Origin: Pseudomonadota bacterium
GTDB lineage: Bacteria > Pseudomonadota > Gammaproteobacteria > Pseudomonadales > Pseudohongiellaceae
Direction of reading: 5' to 3'
Length of the DNA: 64,000 bases
NCBI GenBank assembly: GCA_027592275.1
Contig: JAQCKF010000012.1
Location: forward strand, 38,321-102,320
The notes under the pieces: generated by a model
What the model was told of the DNA's origin: nothing
The model's database searches: none
Seen by the model: only the letters and a program-made list of their open reading frames with translations
Shown: positions 36,907 through 44,983 of the stretch, in pieces
Position numbering within the stretch: the stretch's first letter is position 1
How the letters are laid out: every line of letters begins with the position of its first letter
Translations under genes and position numbers: made by a program

Positions 36907-37332
36907 CTAACCCGCTACGGCCACATCATCTGCTTGCAATCCCTTATCTCCTTCGCTGACTTCAAACTCCACTCGCTGACCATCATGCAGGACACAGTGT
37001 CCTTCTCCGCGTATTGAGCGAAAGTGAACGAACACATCATCGCCGCTATCGCGAGTAATGAAACCGAATCCTTTGTTGGCATTGAACCATTTTACGCTGC
37101 CTGCTTCCCTAGCAGAATGATCGTCGTCGGCATAGAGGTCGTCGCCCGTTCGAGTGGAGTTTAGTTGGGTGCAGAAGCTACTGACTAAAACTATGATGAA
37201 TAAGGTAAGTGCGATTATTGGGAAATTGGAGAGGGTTAGTGAAAATTCCTGCACGCTGAGAAAGTAAAGTGGAATACAGGCTAATGCTGTGATGGCGAAT
37301 GAAATAAAAATTGGTTTCTTGAACATGTTCAT
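36907..37332 (-). CDS. Membrane-anchored cold-shock domain protein
   Basis: 141 residues. Two hydrophobic segments (about 8-27 and 32-55) lead into a cold-shock domain (about 77-140) whose RNA-binding motifs are intact: [15 protein letters not shown] (RNP1) and DVFVHF (RNP2). Typical Csp proteins are about 70 residues and soluble; here the domain is tethered, probably with the nucleic-acid face in the cytoplasm. The start at 37332 overlaps the stop of an upstream 29-codon ORF (ATGA). The gene is bracketed by an inverted repeat. Confidence 0.88.
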   Translation of the reverse strand: MNMFKKPIFISFAITALACIPLYFLSVQEFSLTLSNFPIIALTLFIIVLVSSFCTQLNSTRTGDDLYADDDHSAREAGSVKWFNANKGFGFITRDSGDDVFVHFRSIRGEGHCVLHDGQRVEFEVSEGDKGLQADDVAVAG

Positions 37333-37418
37333 ACTCTTATTGGTTTTATAGTTGATGTACGATTTTGGTTGTTGCTGTATAAGCTTAAAGCTTTAAGGGT
37401 TCCTGCTGTTGAATACAT
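37329..37418 (-). CDS. 29-codon upstream ORF overlapping the cold-shock start
   Basis: Begins [13 protein letters not shown] and ends TIKPIRV; its TGA overlaps the ATG of the membrane cold-shock gene by 4 bases. The start codon lies inside repeat arm B, with AAAGAC as a weak ribosome site. The cold-shock gene itself has only AAGAGT upstream, so coupled translation through this ORF is plausible. It could also be a chance frame of this length. Confidence 0.35.
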   Translation of the reverse strand: MYSTAGTLKALSLYSNNQNRTSTIKPIRV

Positions 37419-37453
37419 GTCTTTATGTCCCTAGCTGGCAGTGTTCTCCTCCT
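37409..37453 (-). repeat. Arm B of an inverted repeat flanking the cold-shock gene
   Basis: Reverse complement of arm A: on the minus strand AGGAGGAGAACAC, 20 bases, ACATGTATTCAA. About 10 of the 20 middle bases also match. It forms the leader of the cold-shock gene. The rest of the 405-base gap 37333-37737 holds no gene I can support apart from the short upstream ORF. Confidence 0.75.
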
Positions 37454-37737
37454 GTTAGCTATAGAGACGTTAGTTAAGGGGGCGCCATTTCCTCTAGCTA
37501 TTCAATATATGTCGCGGTGTACATAGTCGACCGTGTTCTGTCCTGTTAGTAAAATACACTACTGCTGGCACAAATAAAATAGTCTGCACGTATCTTGAAT
37601 CAGACTAGAAGCCTCGTATTCTCTTCAGCTTCAATTCAGGTTGTTCTTGTTAGATTAGCGTCCTAGGTTGGGAATGGCGAGAAAATACAGCGCCTTATTC
37701 CAACTGCTAATGGGATATTGAGGAACGAGGATTGAAT

Positions 37738-38262
37738 ATGAACACTAAGATGATAGGCACAGTAGCTGCATTGGGATTGGTATCCGCAGGGGCATTCGCG
37801 GGAACGTCTTATGAGACTGCATCGGTGACTGAATCCCGCGCTATCTATGAGGTTGTCGAGATTTCAACCCCCCAGGAACAGTGCTGGGAAGAGGAAGCAG
37901 TGGTCGTTCGGCATGAAAATGGCAATCGCTCGAGCACGCCAGTGATAGTGAGCACGATCCTCGGGGGCGCTATCGGCAACGCCATAGGCCACAATAAGTC
38001 GAATCAGCGTGTTGGCGCGGTTCTCGGCGCTGTGTTGGGCCACTCTATAGGACGTGATATTATGCGTAGCAACGAGAGTCCCAGCAGCCGCGAATATCAG
38101 ACAGTTCAGCGCTGCGAGACAGTTTATCAGCAGCATGAAGAAGAGAGGCTGGTAGGCTATCAGGTCACTTATCTTTATAACGGAGAGGAGTATTCCGTAA
38201 GAACTAATACTGACCCAGGTGATGAAATTCGGGTTAGAGTTAGTGTTCAGCCGGTGTTGTAA
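37738..38262 (+). CDS. Glycine-zipper 2TM domain protein, envelope
   Basis: 175 residues. A signal peptide (ending SAGAFAGTSY) is followed by the paired glycine zipper ILGGAIGNAIG...VGAVLGAVLGHSIG (about residues 82-113), which forms two short membrane helices as in SlyB/Rickettsia 17-kDa antigen relatives. A C-terminal beta region follows (YQVTYLYNGEEYSVR). There is no lipobox Cys. The ATG at 37738 is preferred over a TTG two codons earlier because GAGGAACGAGG is well placed for it. Lies upstream of the PepSY and two-component genes. Confidence 0.85.
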   Translation: MNTKMIGTVAALGLVSAGAFAGTSYETASVTESRAIYEVVEISTPQEQCWEEEAVVVRHENGNRSSTPVIVSTILGGAIGNAIGHNKSNQRVGAVLGAVLGHSIGRDIMRSNESPSSREYQTVQRCETVYQQHEEERLVGYQVTYLYNGEEYSVRTNTDPGDEIRVRVSVQPVL

Positions 38263-38315
38263 GTACTAGATACTCTTGAATAATACTATGTGGTTCCCGG
38301 GGATAGAGGAATATT

Positions 38316-38639
38316 TTGAGCAAAACATCGATGTTTAGTTTTTTGGTGATACTACTCCTAAGCGCAGGAGAGTTCGCTCATGCCCAAAATGTTCCTATTC
38401 CTCCACCCCAGATCGACATCAATAGAAATGCTGGCGATAGAAACAATACTCAAGCTAACCCTCGGGTTACCCGGCAGCAAGCGGCAGAAATTGCCCAGCA
38501 GCGATTCGCTGGCAGCATCCTTCGCATAAGCCTCGTGGGCGAGGGCAATAATCAACGCTATCAATTCCGGATGGAAAACGAGGGTAAGGTATTTACTGTC
38601 TTCGTGAATGCCATTACTGGAAGGATCAGCGGCGGATAG
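38316..38639 (+). CDS. Small exported PepSY-domain protein
   Basis: 107 residues: a signal peptide (residues about 5-23, ending FAHAQN), a proline/asparagine-rich linker, and a single PepSY domain (about 50-107; VTRQQAAEIAQQRFAGSIL, then FTVFVNAITGRISG). PepSY domains are often found with sensor kinases of this type and may inhibit proteases or modulate the sensor. The start is TTG at 38316 with AGAGGAA upstream; an ATG five codons on is possible. Only 5 bp separate it from the response regulator gene, so they are co-transcribed. Confidence 0.85.
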   Translation: MSKTSMFSFLVILLLSAGEFAHAQNVPIPPPQIDINRNAGDRNNTQANPRVTRQQAAEIAQQRFAGSILRISLVGEGNNQRYQFRMENEGKVFTVFVNAITGRISGG

Positions 38640-38644
38640 GGATT

Positions 38645-39322
38645 ATGCGATTACTAGTAGTAGAGGATGAAAGCTTGCTGCGCCAGCAGTTGCAGCAGGG
38701 GCTAACCAAGCAAGGCTACGTAGTGGATGTTGCCGAAGATGGGAAGATAGGTTTGTACCACGCGACCGAGAATGACTTCGATGCGGCTATCATCGACTTG
38801 GGCCTTCCGGAGATAGATGGGATTTCTCTTATTCAACAAATTCGTGCAGCGGGCAAGGAGTATCCAATACTGATCCTGACTGCGCGCGGCGATTGGCAAG
38901 ATAAAGTAGCCGGTCTAGATGCTGGCGCCGACGACTATGTTGTGAAGCCTTTTCAGTTGGAGGAAATTGTGGCCCGATTGAACGCCTTGTTACGACGCGC
39001 TGCAGGTTTTTCAAAGCCTAAGCTCGAATTCGGTATTCTAAGTCTTGATATTGCAGCCAAACGATTGTTGGTCAATGAGGAAAGTGTTGACTTGACTGCC
39101 TATGAATACAAGATGCTCGAGTATCTTATGCTGCATCCGGGGCAAGTAATATCTAAGACCGAACTTACGGAGCATCTCTACGCGCAAGACTACGACCGCG
39201 ACAGCAATGTTTTGGAAGTTTTTGTGCGCCGCCTTAGGCAAAAGCTGGACCCAGACCAAACGCTGAAGCCGATTGAAACTGTTCGCGGCCAGGGTTACCG
39301 CTTTAGCCTTGAAGAATCCTAG
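38645..39322 (+). CDS. OmpR-family response regulator (PhoP/QseB-like)
   Basis: 225 residues. Receiver domain (about 1-118) with the acidic pair in VVEDE, phospho-acceptor Asp in AIIDLGLPEIDG near residue 51, and the Lys in YVVKPF near 101. A C-terminal winged-helix DNA-binding domain (about 125-223) has NVLEVFVRRLRQKL as its recognition helix. It pairs with the kinase 34 bp downstream. PhoP is the nearest match given the kinase, but the target genes and signal are not visible here. Confidence 0.93.
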   Translation: MRLLVVEDESLLRQQLQQGLTKQGYVVDVAEDGKIGLYHATENDFDAAIIDLGLPEIDGISLIQQIRAAGKEYPILILTARGDWQDKVAGLDAGADDYVVKPFQLEEIVARLNALLRRAAGFSKPKLEFGILSLDIAAKRLLVNEESVDLTAYEYKMLEYLMLHPGQVISKTELTEHLYAQDYDRDSNVLEVFVRRLRQKLDPDQTLKPIETVRGQGYRFSLEES

Positions 39323-39356
39323 CTTCAGCCGAGCGAGCTAGAGCGGTCGCCATCGA

Positions 39357-40757
39357 ATGACCATGCCTGCAAATCCCTCCAACTATTCCATTCAGACGCG
39401 ACTTGTCATCTCGTTCAGCATTCTGCTGTTTGTGTTTCTAGGTTTGACTGGCGTGGTACTAGATCGAGCGTTCAGAAATAGTATCGAAGCAGGTGCGTCG
39501 GAGCGTCTGCAGGTGCAAATATATTTGCTCCTAGCGGCAGCGGAATTCTCTGATGATGAATTCTATTTCTTGGAAGACCTAAGAGAGCCTAGATTTAATC
39601 AATTAAATTCGGGTCTCTATGGATTTATCAGCCGTCCTAGCTTAGGCGAGCTATGGCGAAGCGACTCGGCGGGAGTCTTCAGTCTTGCGGATCCGCAAGT
39701 TTTGCGCCAGTCAGTTCTGGTCGGTGAAACACAATTTTCGAAAACAATGAACGAGAATAGTGAGGAATATTTCGTGCTGAGCTACGGCGTTCTTTGGGAG
39801 AATGGGATTAGTGAATATAATTTCACTGTGATAGAAAATGCCGCGGCGTACTATTCGGAGATTTCAAATTTCCGTACGAGTCTTTGGTCGTGGCTGGGCG
39901 GTGTCGCATTTCTGTTGCTACTTATTCAGTTTTTCCTTATGCGTTGGGGCTTGTCGCCACTGCACAGAATGGCGCGTGACCTGAAACAGATTGAGACTGG
40001 AGAAAAAAATCAACTTGCGGAAAATTATCCTCAGGAACTGCAGGGGGTAACAAATAATCTCAACGTATTGATTGAGACGGAGAGAAAGCAACAGGAGAGA
40101 TATCGAACCACCCTGGGCGATCTTGCCCACAGTCTAAAAACCCCGCTTGCCGTTATCGCGGGCATTATGCAAACGCTATCCACAAAAAAGCAAGATAGCA
40201 GTGAGCAACTTGGTGCGGTTGAAGAACAGTTGGGTCGTATGAATCAGATTGTCTCCTATCAGTTGCAACGAGCAGTTCATTCGAATCAAAGCTCAGCATT
40301 GGCGCGACAGGTACTGGTGAAGCCGGTTGTGGAGAAGGTGCTCGATGCCCTGGCAAAGGTGTATAGAGATAAGTCGGTTTGTGTAGCTACGCAATTAGAT
40401 AGCAAAGCTCTATTTTACGGTGACGAGCGCGACCTGCTCGAAGTTCTGGGTAACGTTTTGGACAATGCGTTTAAGTACTCTCGTGGAGAAGTCAGAATCA
40501 CTACCAACTCAGAATCGGATGAGTTTCAAGGTTTAGAGATAGTCATAGAGGACAATGGCTACGGCATCGGGGAGGAGAAGCAGGAATTCGTCCTGCAGCG
40601 CGGGGCGAGGGCTGATACCTTAGTTCAGGGGCAGGGAATTGGTCTTGCTGTGGTAACCGATATCGTCAGCAGTTATCAGGGTACGATAGCAGTCGGTTCC
40701 AGTGAATTACGTGGCGCGAAGATCACCATGCGTTTCGCCTCGGTCAGTCAGACTTGA
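39357..40757 (+). CDS. Sensor histidine kinase, PhoQ-like
   Basis: 466 residues. Two membrane helices (about 15-36 and 180-200) bracket a periplasmic sensor domain of about 140 residues with several acidic residues. A HAMP-like linker, an H-box GDLAHSLKTPLAVIAG near 260 (the HSLKTPLAV form is characteristic of PhoQ), N-box GNVLDNAFKYS near 362, and ATP-binding DNGYGI and GQGIGLAVV complete a functional kinase. The ATG at 39357 is followed by a second ATG two codons later. The PepSY-regulator-kinase trio is one operon. Confidence 0.93.
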   Translation: MTMPANPSNYSIQTRLVISFSILLFVFLGLTGVVLDRAFRNSIEAGASERLQVQIYLLLAAAEFSDDEFYFLEDLREPRFNQLNSGLYGFISRPSLGELWRSDSAGVFSLADPQVLRQSVLVGETQFSKTMNENSEEYFVLSYGVLWENGISEYNFTVIENAAAYYSEISNFRTSLWSWLGGVAFLLLLIQFFLMRWGLSPLHRMARDLKQIETGEKNQLAENYPQELQGVTNNLNVLIETERKQQERYRTTLGDLAHSLKTPLAVIAGIMQTLSTKKQDSSEQLGAVEEQLGRMNQIVSYQLQRAVHSNQSSALARQVLVKPVVEKVLDALAKVYRDKSVCVATQLDSKALFYGDERDLLEVLGNVLDNAFKYSRGEVRITTNSESDEFQGLEIVIEDNGYGIGEEKQEFVLQRGARADTLVQGQGIGLAVVTDIVSSYQGTIAVGSSELRGAKITMRFASVSQT

Positions 40758-40768
40758 TTAGAGGCTTG

Positions 40769-41527
40769 CTAGAGCACTAGTCCGGCCACTACGGCACACA
40801 GCGTCATTACGAATAGAAACCACTTGATGCTTTCGGCAGAGGCGCGAACAGCAACTTTCACTGCAAGGTGTGCGCCTAGCATTGATCCGGCGGCTAGAAT
40901 CAGGCCGGGTATCCACCAGACTTGATCGAAAGCGATAAAGACCACGAGAGCGACACTGGTAAATGCTAGGGCGCAGGCTGTCTTGAGCGCATTGGCCCGC
41001 AATAGGTCATAGCGCAATCCACCCGCTAAGGCAGCCAATAGAATGAAACCCACCCCAGCTTGCACAAAACCGCCATAAACCCCTGCTGCGAATAGACCCC
41101 ACCAGGCGCCGCGATTGTCGCTAGGGCTGAGACTTTTACTGCCTGGAGGTGGTGCTATTACCCCGGGCCTGATCAGTATAACTAAAGCCATTAACAATAT
41201 CGTGCCAAGTAGTATCGGTTTGAGGTATAGATTGGGCATTAATGCCGCCGCTATTGCTCCGCAGAGGCCTCCGAGCAGGGAAGGGATGAGTATTGGTACT
41301 AGTGCAGCTCGGTCTAGCGTTTCGTGCTTATCGTAGCCTGCAAGGCCCACAACACATTGCATAGCGATGGCAACTCGGTTGGTGCCATTGGCGATATCCG
41401 CAGGCAAGCCTAGGATCATCAGTACTGGGAGGGTGAGGTTGGAACCACCACCGGCCACAGTATTGATTCCACCCGCCAAAAAGCCGGTTATGCCAAGCAA
41501 AAACACTGAGTTAAGAGTGATTTCCAA
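40769..41527 (-). CDS. TauE/SafE family permease
   Basis: Membrane protein of the sulfite/organosulfonate exporter family, 252 residues with seven or eight hydrophobic helices. The repeat signature GFLAGGINTVAGGGSNLTLPVL is at residues 15-36 and its second copy GVYGGFVQAGVGFILLAALA is near 153. Substrates of most members are unknown; sulfur compounds are a family-level guess. It ends 12 bp from the kinase gene on the opposite strand. Confidence 0.9.
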   Translation of the reverse strand: MEITLNSVFLLGITGFLAGGINTVAGGGSNLTLPVLMILGLPADIANGTNRVAIAMQCVVGLAGYDKHETLDRAALVPILIPSLLGGLCGAIAAALMPNLYLKPILLGTILLMALVILIRPGVIAPPPGSKSLSPSDNRGAWWGLFAAGVYGGFVQAGVGFILLAALAGGLRYDLLRANALKTACALAFTSVALVVFIAFDQVWWIPGLILAAGSMLGAHLAVKVAVRASAESIKWFLFVMTLCAVVAGLVL

Positions 41528-41963
41528 GAATTTTTCCTATTTCAAAGCAGGGCTGGATGCCGCAGGATGTCAGTGATTGAGCGGCGAAAAAGATATACTG
41601 CTGCCTAGGTTCTGCGCCAAAGGCCCCTATCAATCGGTCTTAGTCGTGAACGTGGTTTGTCGAGAACCCGCTGTGATGTGAATTCTGTCACAATCTAATC
41701 AATTAAGTGTATGAATTTATTAGTTCTTTTAGCCAATTCACAGACTTGTGTGTGGGATTCTATATGGTTAGCGTTGATTGAACTACCGGTGGCTATTCAA
41801 TTACCGCTTGGATAACCGACAAACTACTTGTGCAGTTGCATTAATTGATCAGAAAATCTTAGTTTGCAGCCTAATCTGGCATTCCAAGGGGCTATCAGGC
41901 TGAATACTTGAGGGACTAGCGGGCGGCAATTAGACTAGATGAGATGGTGAGGGGAGTAATACA
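41528..41963. other. 436-base gap with no gene
   Basis: No open frame with coding signs. It holds an imperfect inverted repeat (ATTGAA/TTCAAT, 41777-41801) and is AT-rich, so it probably carries the promoter of the PilY2-like gene, but I see no convincing hexamer pair. A TGGC near 41877 is not a good sigma-54 site, since the spacing to the next GC is wrong. Confidence 0.6.
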
Positions 41964-42320
41964 ATGACTAAAAATACTAATTCGATTTTGACATTGATTT
42001 TGGCGGCGAATATTTGCCGGTTGATATTGTTAGTAGTGTTGAGTTGCTCCGCCGTCGTTTCGGCGCAGGGTGTGCTATCCGGTTCTCAGACTGGTACGAT
42101 AGAGGGAATGCATCAAAGTGACGACTATCTGACTATATCCGGTCGGAACTATGGCTTTCATAACGACGTTACTCATGTATTTTACGATGGCGAGGAAGTT
42201 GCCACTAATTTTCTAAATGAAGGTCTAGTCGTGCGATTTGTTGTCAATAGAGATGGGGTGCTGGCTAGGATTGAAGTTTTGGGGCCATTAAATTTGATTG
42301 AAGCTCTCGTAGAAAGTTGA
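41964..42320 (+). CDS. Small exported protein, possibly PilY2-like
   Basis: 118 residues. A hydrophobic signal (about residues 17-35, ending VVSAQG) then a small beta domain: GTIEGMHQSDDYLTISG, YGFHNDVTHVFYDG and GLVVRFVVNRDGVLARIEVLGP. The length and strand pattern resemble PilY2 of Pseudomonas, which also stands just upstream of pilE. The ribosome site is GAGGGGAG. Function in pili is unclear even in Pseudomonas. Confidence in a real gene is high; the PilY2 label rests on position and pattern only. Confidence 0.7.
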   Translation: MTKNTNSILTLILAANICRLILLVVLSCSAVVSAQGVLSGSQTGTIEGMHQSDDYLTISGRNYGFHNDVTHVFYDGEEVATNFLNEGLVVRFVVNRDGVLARIEVLGPLNLIEALVES

Positions 42321-42377
42321 GGCTCTCGCTCGTTTGGATTGAAATTTCAGATCGCACTGTGCTCTAGGCGTTAAACT

Positions 42378-42812
42378 ATGCAATATACGAAACTGAATGG
42401 ATTTACCTTGCTTGAGCTTCTGATAGTAGTGGCTATCATGGGCATTCTGGCGAGCATCGCACTCCCCGCCTATCAGAACAGTGTATTAAGATCCTCTCGC
42501 GCCGAAGCGAAGACTGAGTTGCTACAAGTTGCCTCAGATCAAGAGCGGCACTTTTCAAATTTCAGTACCTTCGTAGATGATGCTACGCCACTTAATACTC
42601 CTGTAGTAGCAGGTCGAGATCGCACAACTCAAAACGGCTTTTACGCAATCAGTGTTGCCGCCTGTGGAGGAGGAGCGATTACAAATTGTTTTCTGGCCAC
42701 AGCAACTGCGCAGAATGAACAAGTCGCAGACAGTTGTACTACATTAACAATTTCAGATACTGGTGCGCGGGGCGCAACAGGAGATACTGTCAACGAATGT
42801 TGGCAGCGTTAG
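42378..42812 (+). CDS. pilE: Type IV minor pilin PilE
   Basis: 144 residues. Prepilin site G|FTLLELLIVVAIMGILASIALPAY at residues 8-33, with the conserved Glu5 of the mature chain. The body has EAKTELLQVASDQERHFSNFSTF and four cysteines in the C-terminal half (CGGGAITNC, DSC, NEC), consistent with minor pilins that prime pilus assembly. It follows the PilY2-like gene by 57 bp. It converges with a FimT/GspH gene only 7 bp away; the usual pilV, pilW, pilX and pilY1 genes are missing. Confidence 0.9.
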   Translation: MQYTKLNGFTLLELLIVVAIMGILASIALPAYQNSVLRSSRAEAKTELLQVASDQERHFSNFSTFVDDATPLNTPVVAGRDRTTQNGFYAISVAACGGGAITNCFLATATAQNEQVADSCTTLTISDTGARGATGDTVNECWQR

Positions 42813-42819
42813 TCGCCTG

Positions 42820-43371
42820 TCAGTCGCAACTCAATGGCCTTCCTCGGCTGTCTTCTTTAATTCCATCACCATCACTATCTTGAGCGAAGCGCAGTCGTGC
42901 CGTTCGATTCACAATCAATTGCCTAGCAATTTTGCTATCGCCTGAGAAAGGGCAGTAGGTAAAATTTCCATTTTGAGAGTGGGTAATGCCTAGGCTCGTT
43001 AGTTGCAAGTATTGCTTGTTTTGAAACACCCTGAATCGAATATGACCCTTGCTGTCAGGGAATGTAATGTAGCGAATTAACCTGTCCTCATCGTTAATGA
43101 CTCGGTCGCGGTTGCTGTCCGTAAATACTAAAACGCCATCTTGCCAGCTGCCTCCACAGGCGAAACCATCAACAGATCTACATAGGGTAACGGTTGTTCT
43201 GTTGGTGATTGCTGCGGATTTACCCAGCTGGATGGCAGTCGCCAGTTTTTTTAAGGTTGCGTCAGCGGAGACGGATTCTACGAGATTCTTGAAGTCGGGT
43301 ATCGAGATGGCGAGCAGCACCGACAGTATCCCTAAGGTGATGAGCAACTCAAGTAGTGACATGCCTTTCAT
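42820..43371 (-). CDS. GspH/FimT family minor pseudopilin
   Basis: 183 residues. Prepilin site G|MSLLELLITLGILSVLLAISIP with mature Glu5, then SVSADATLKKLATAIQLGKSAAITN, the GspH/FimT helix motif (A-x-x-x-R/K-x-E/G-A region), followed by a beta-rich domain with TLCRS and GGSWQDG, typical of FimT/FimU. It starts divergently from pilR with a 172-bp gap. It may be the FimT or FimU equivalent that helps initiate the pilus and, in some species, binds DNA during uptake. Confidence 0.88.
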   Translation of the reverse strand: MKGMSLLELLITLGILSVLLAISIPDFKNLVESVSADATLKKLATAIQLGKSAAITNRTTVTLCRSVDGFACGGSWQDGVLVFTDSNRDRVINDEDRLIRYITFPDSKGHIRFRVFQNKQYLQLTSLGITHSQNGNFTYCPFSGDSKIARQLIVNRTARLRFAQDSDGDGIKEDSRGRPLSCD

Positions 43372-43543
43372 TGTTTTCGCTGGTGCGCACCTCTTGTCTG
43401 CCGATCCAAAGACTCAACTAAGTGTAGTCACGAATTAGAAGTTTTGAGATATAAAGGGCCGAAATCGAAGTAATTCTAGATAGAATTTTTACGAATGAGT
43501 ACTGTGCTACAACGGTGCAATTGCGTGCGGCCGGGGGGATGGT

Positions 43544-44947
43544 TTAATCAAGGCCAAGCTTTTTTAGTCTGTAGCGTAGGGATCTGAATGACATCCCTAG
43601 CTTCTTGGCGGCGGCAGTCTTATTCCACCGAGTCTCTTTCAGTGCCTTCTCGATCGCTTCGATCTCTATAGATTCTAGATGTTTCTCGAGTGAAAAATCT
43701 ACGCCGATCTCGACGCTATCATCAGAGTCTAGGCTTTTGGATTCGATTGCAGGGTCCTTTACCGCTACCGGAGCCGAACTTAGTGCGCTAATAAATTCAA
43801 GATTCGAAGCCTGAATCGTATTCTCTTCGCAGAGTGTGGCGGCACGCTGCAAAATATTCTCCAGCTCTCTCACGTTGCCAGGGAAGTTATATTGCAACAA
43901 TGCCTCTTGAGCCTCATCGCTGAGCCGGCAGACCTCGTCAGAGTTTTCATTGGCGATTTTGTTCAAGATGCTGAGGCAGAGCTCGGGTATGTCGGCTACA
44001 CGTTCTCGCAAACTCGGCACAGCAAGTTCTATCACATTGAGTCTGAAATAGAGATCCTGGCGCATGTTTCCTAATTCAACTTCTTTGGCCAAGTTTTTGT
44101 GTGTTGCGCTTAAGATCCTTACATCGACAGGTTTTTCATTTTGCGAACCTACAGGACGTATCGCCTTTTCTTGTATAACCCTCAGCAGTTTTACCTGTGT
44201 GTGCAGCGGCAGGTCGGCAATTTCATCGAGAAAGAGCGTGCCTGAATGTGCTGCCTGAAACAGGCCTTGTTTGTCGCTCTCGGCTCCGGTAAAGCTACCT
44301 TTGATATGGCCGAACAACTCGCTTTCCACTAGATCCCGAGGTATGGCGCCGCAGTTGACTACTATAAAAGGCTCGCTAGCGCGTGAACTGTTCTGATGAA
44401 TCGCCCGTGCCGCCAATTCTTTGCCACTCCCAGACTCTCCGCTGATATAGATTGGCGCCTGACTGCGCGCCAGCTTGGCAATCTGCCCTCGCAGTAGCAT
44501 TACGCGGCTAGATTGACCTGTTATCGATGGCTCGGTCGGCGACTGAGTAGCAATTGAAATTGGAGTTTCACCACCGCGTTCTTGTGGGAGCCGCAGTGCT
44601 GAGTTCACCATGTCTCGAAGTTTTTGCAGGTTGACCGGTTTTGAAACGAAATCGAAAGCGCCGGTTTTTAATGCCTTGATTGCGGTTTCTGTTGTGCCGT
44701 GGGCAGTTATTACTGCAACGGGTATTTGGTTGTATTCTTTTTGTATGTATTCGACGAGTTCGATACCATCTCCATCGGGAAGGCGCATATCTGTGAGGCA
44801 AAGATTAAAGTCTTCAGTCGAGAGTAAGTGCCGTGCGGTGGCCAAATCTTTGGCGCTACTTGTAGCCAAGGACATTCTACCAAGTGTGATTTCCAATAAT
44901 TCACGGATATCTGGTTCATCATCTACGATCAGAACTCGGTTTTTCAT
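43544..44947 (-). CDS. pilR: Sigma-54-dependent response regulator PilR
   Basis: NtrC-family activator of pilin transcription. 467 residues: receiver domain (about 1-120; phospho-Asp in CLTDMRLPDGDG near 52), AAA+ sigma-54 domain (about 145-370) with Walker A GESGSGKELAA, the sigma-54 contact loop GSFTGAE (GSFTGA rather than the usual GAFTGA), and Walker B GTLFLDEIADLP. A Fis-type HTH ends the protein (KTAAAKKLGMSFRSLRYRLKKL). Pairs with pilS 36 bp upstream. The Ala-to-Ser change at the contact loop second position also occurs in other active family members. Confidence 0.94.
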   Translation of the reverse strand: MKNRVLIVDDEPDIRELLEITLGRMSLATSSAKDLATARHLLSTEDFNLCLTDMRLPDGDGIELVEYIQKEYNQIPVAVITAHGTTETAIKALKTGAFDFVSKPVNLQKLRDMVNSALRLPQERGGETPISIATQSPTEPSITGQSSRVMLLRGQIAKLARSQAPIYISGESGSGKELAARAIHQNSSRASEPFIVVNCGAIPRDLVESELFGHIKGSFTGAESDKQGLFQAAHSGTLFLDEIADLPLHTQVKLLRVIQEKAIRPVGSQNEKPVDVRILSATHKNLAKEVELGNMRQDLYFRLNVIELAVPSLRERVADIPELCLSILNKIANENSDEVCRLSDEAQEALLQYNFPGNVRELENILQRAATLCEENTIQASNLEFISALSSAPVAVKDPAIESKSLDSDDSVEIGVDFSLEKHLESIEIEAIEKALKETRWNKTAAAKKLGMSFRSLRYRLKKLGLD

Positions 44948-44983
44948 AGGGAGATAGTCATTGTGTGGGAGAGGGGAGTCATC

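Noticed and set aside
41871..41895. Possible sigma-54 promoter upstream of the PilY2-like gene
   Set aside because: TGGC is present, but the downstream GC is 11 rather than 10 bases from GG and there is no TTGC, so it fails the -24/-12 spacing.
43544..44947. PilR contact loop GSFTGA taken as a loss-of-function change
   Set aside because: Second-position Ser occurs in active sigma-54 activators, so it is not evidence of inactivity.
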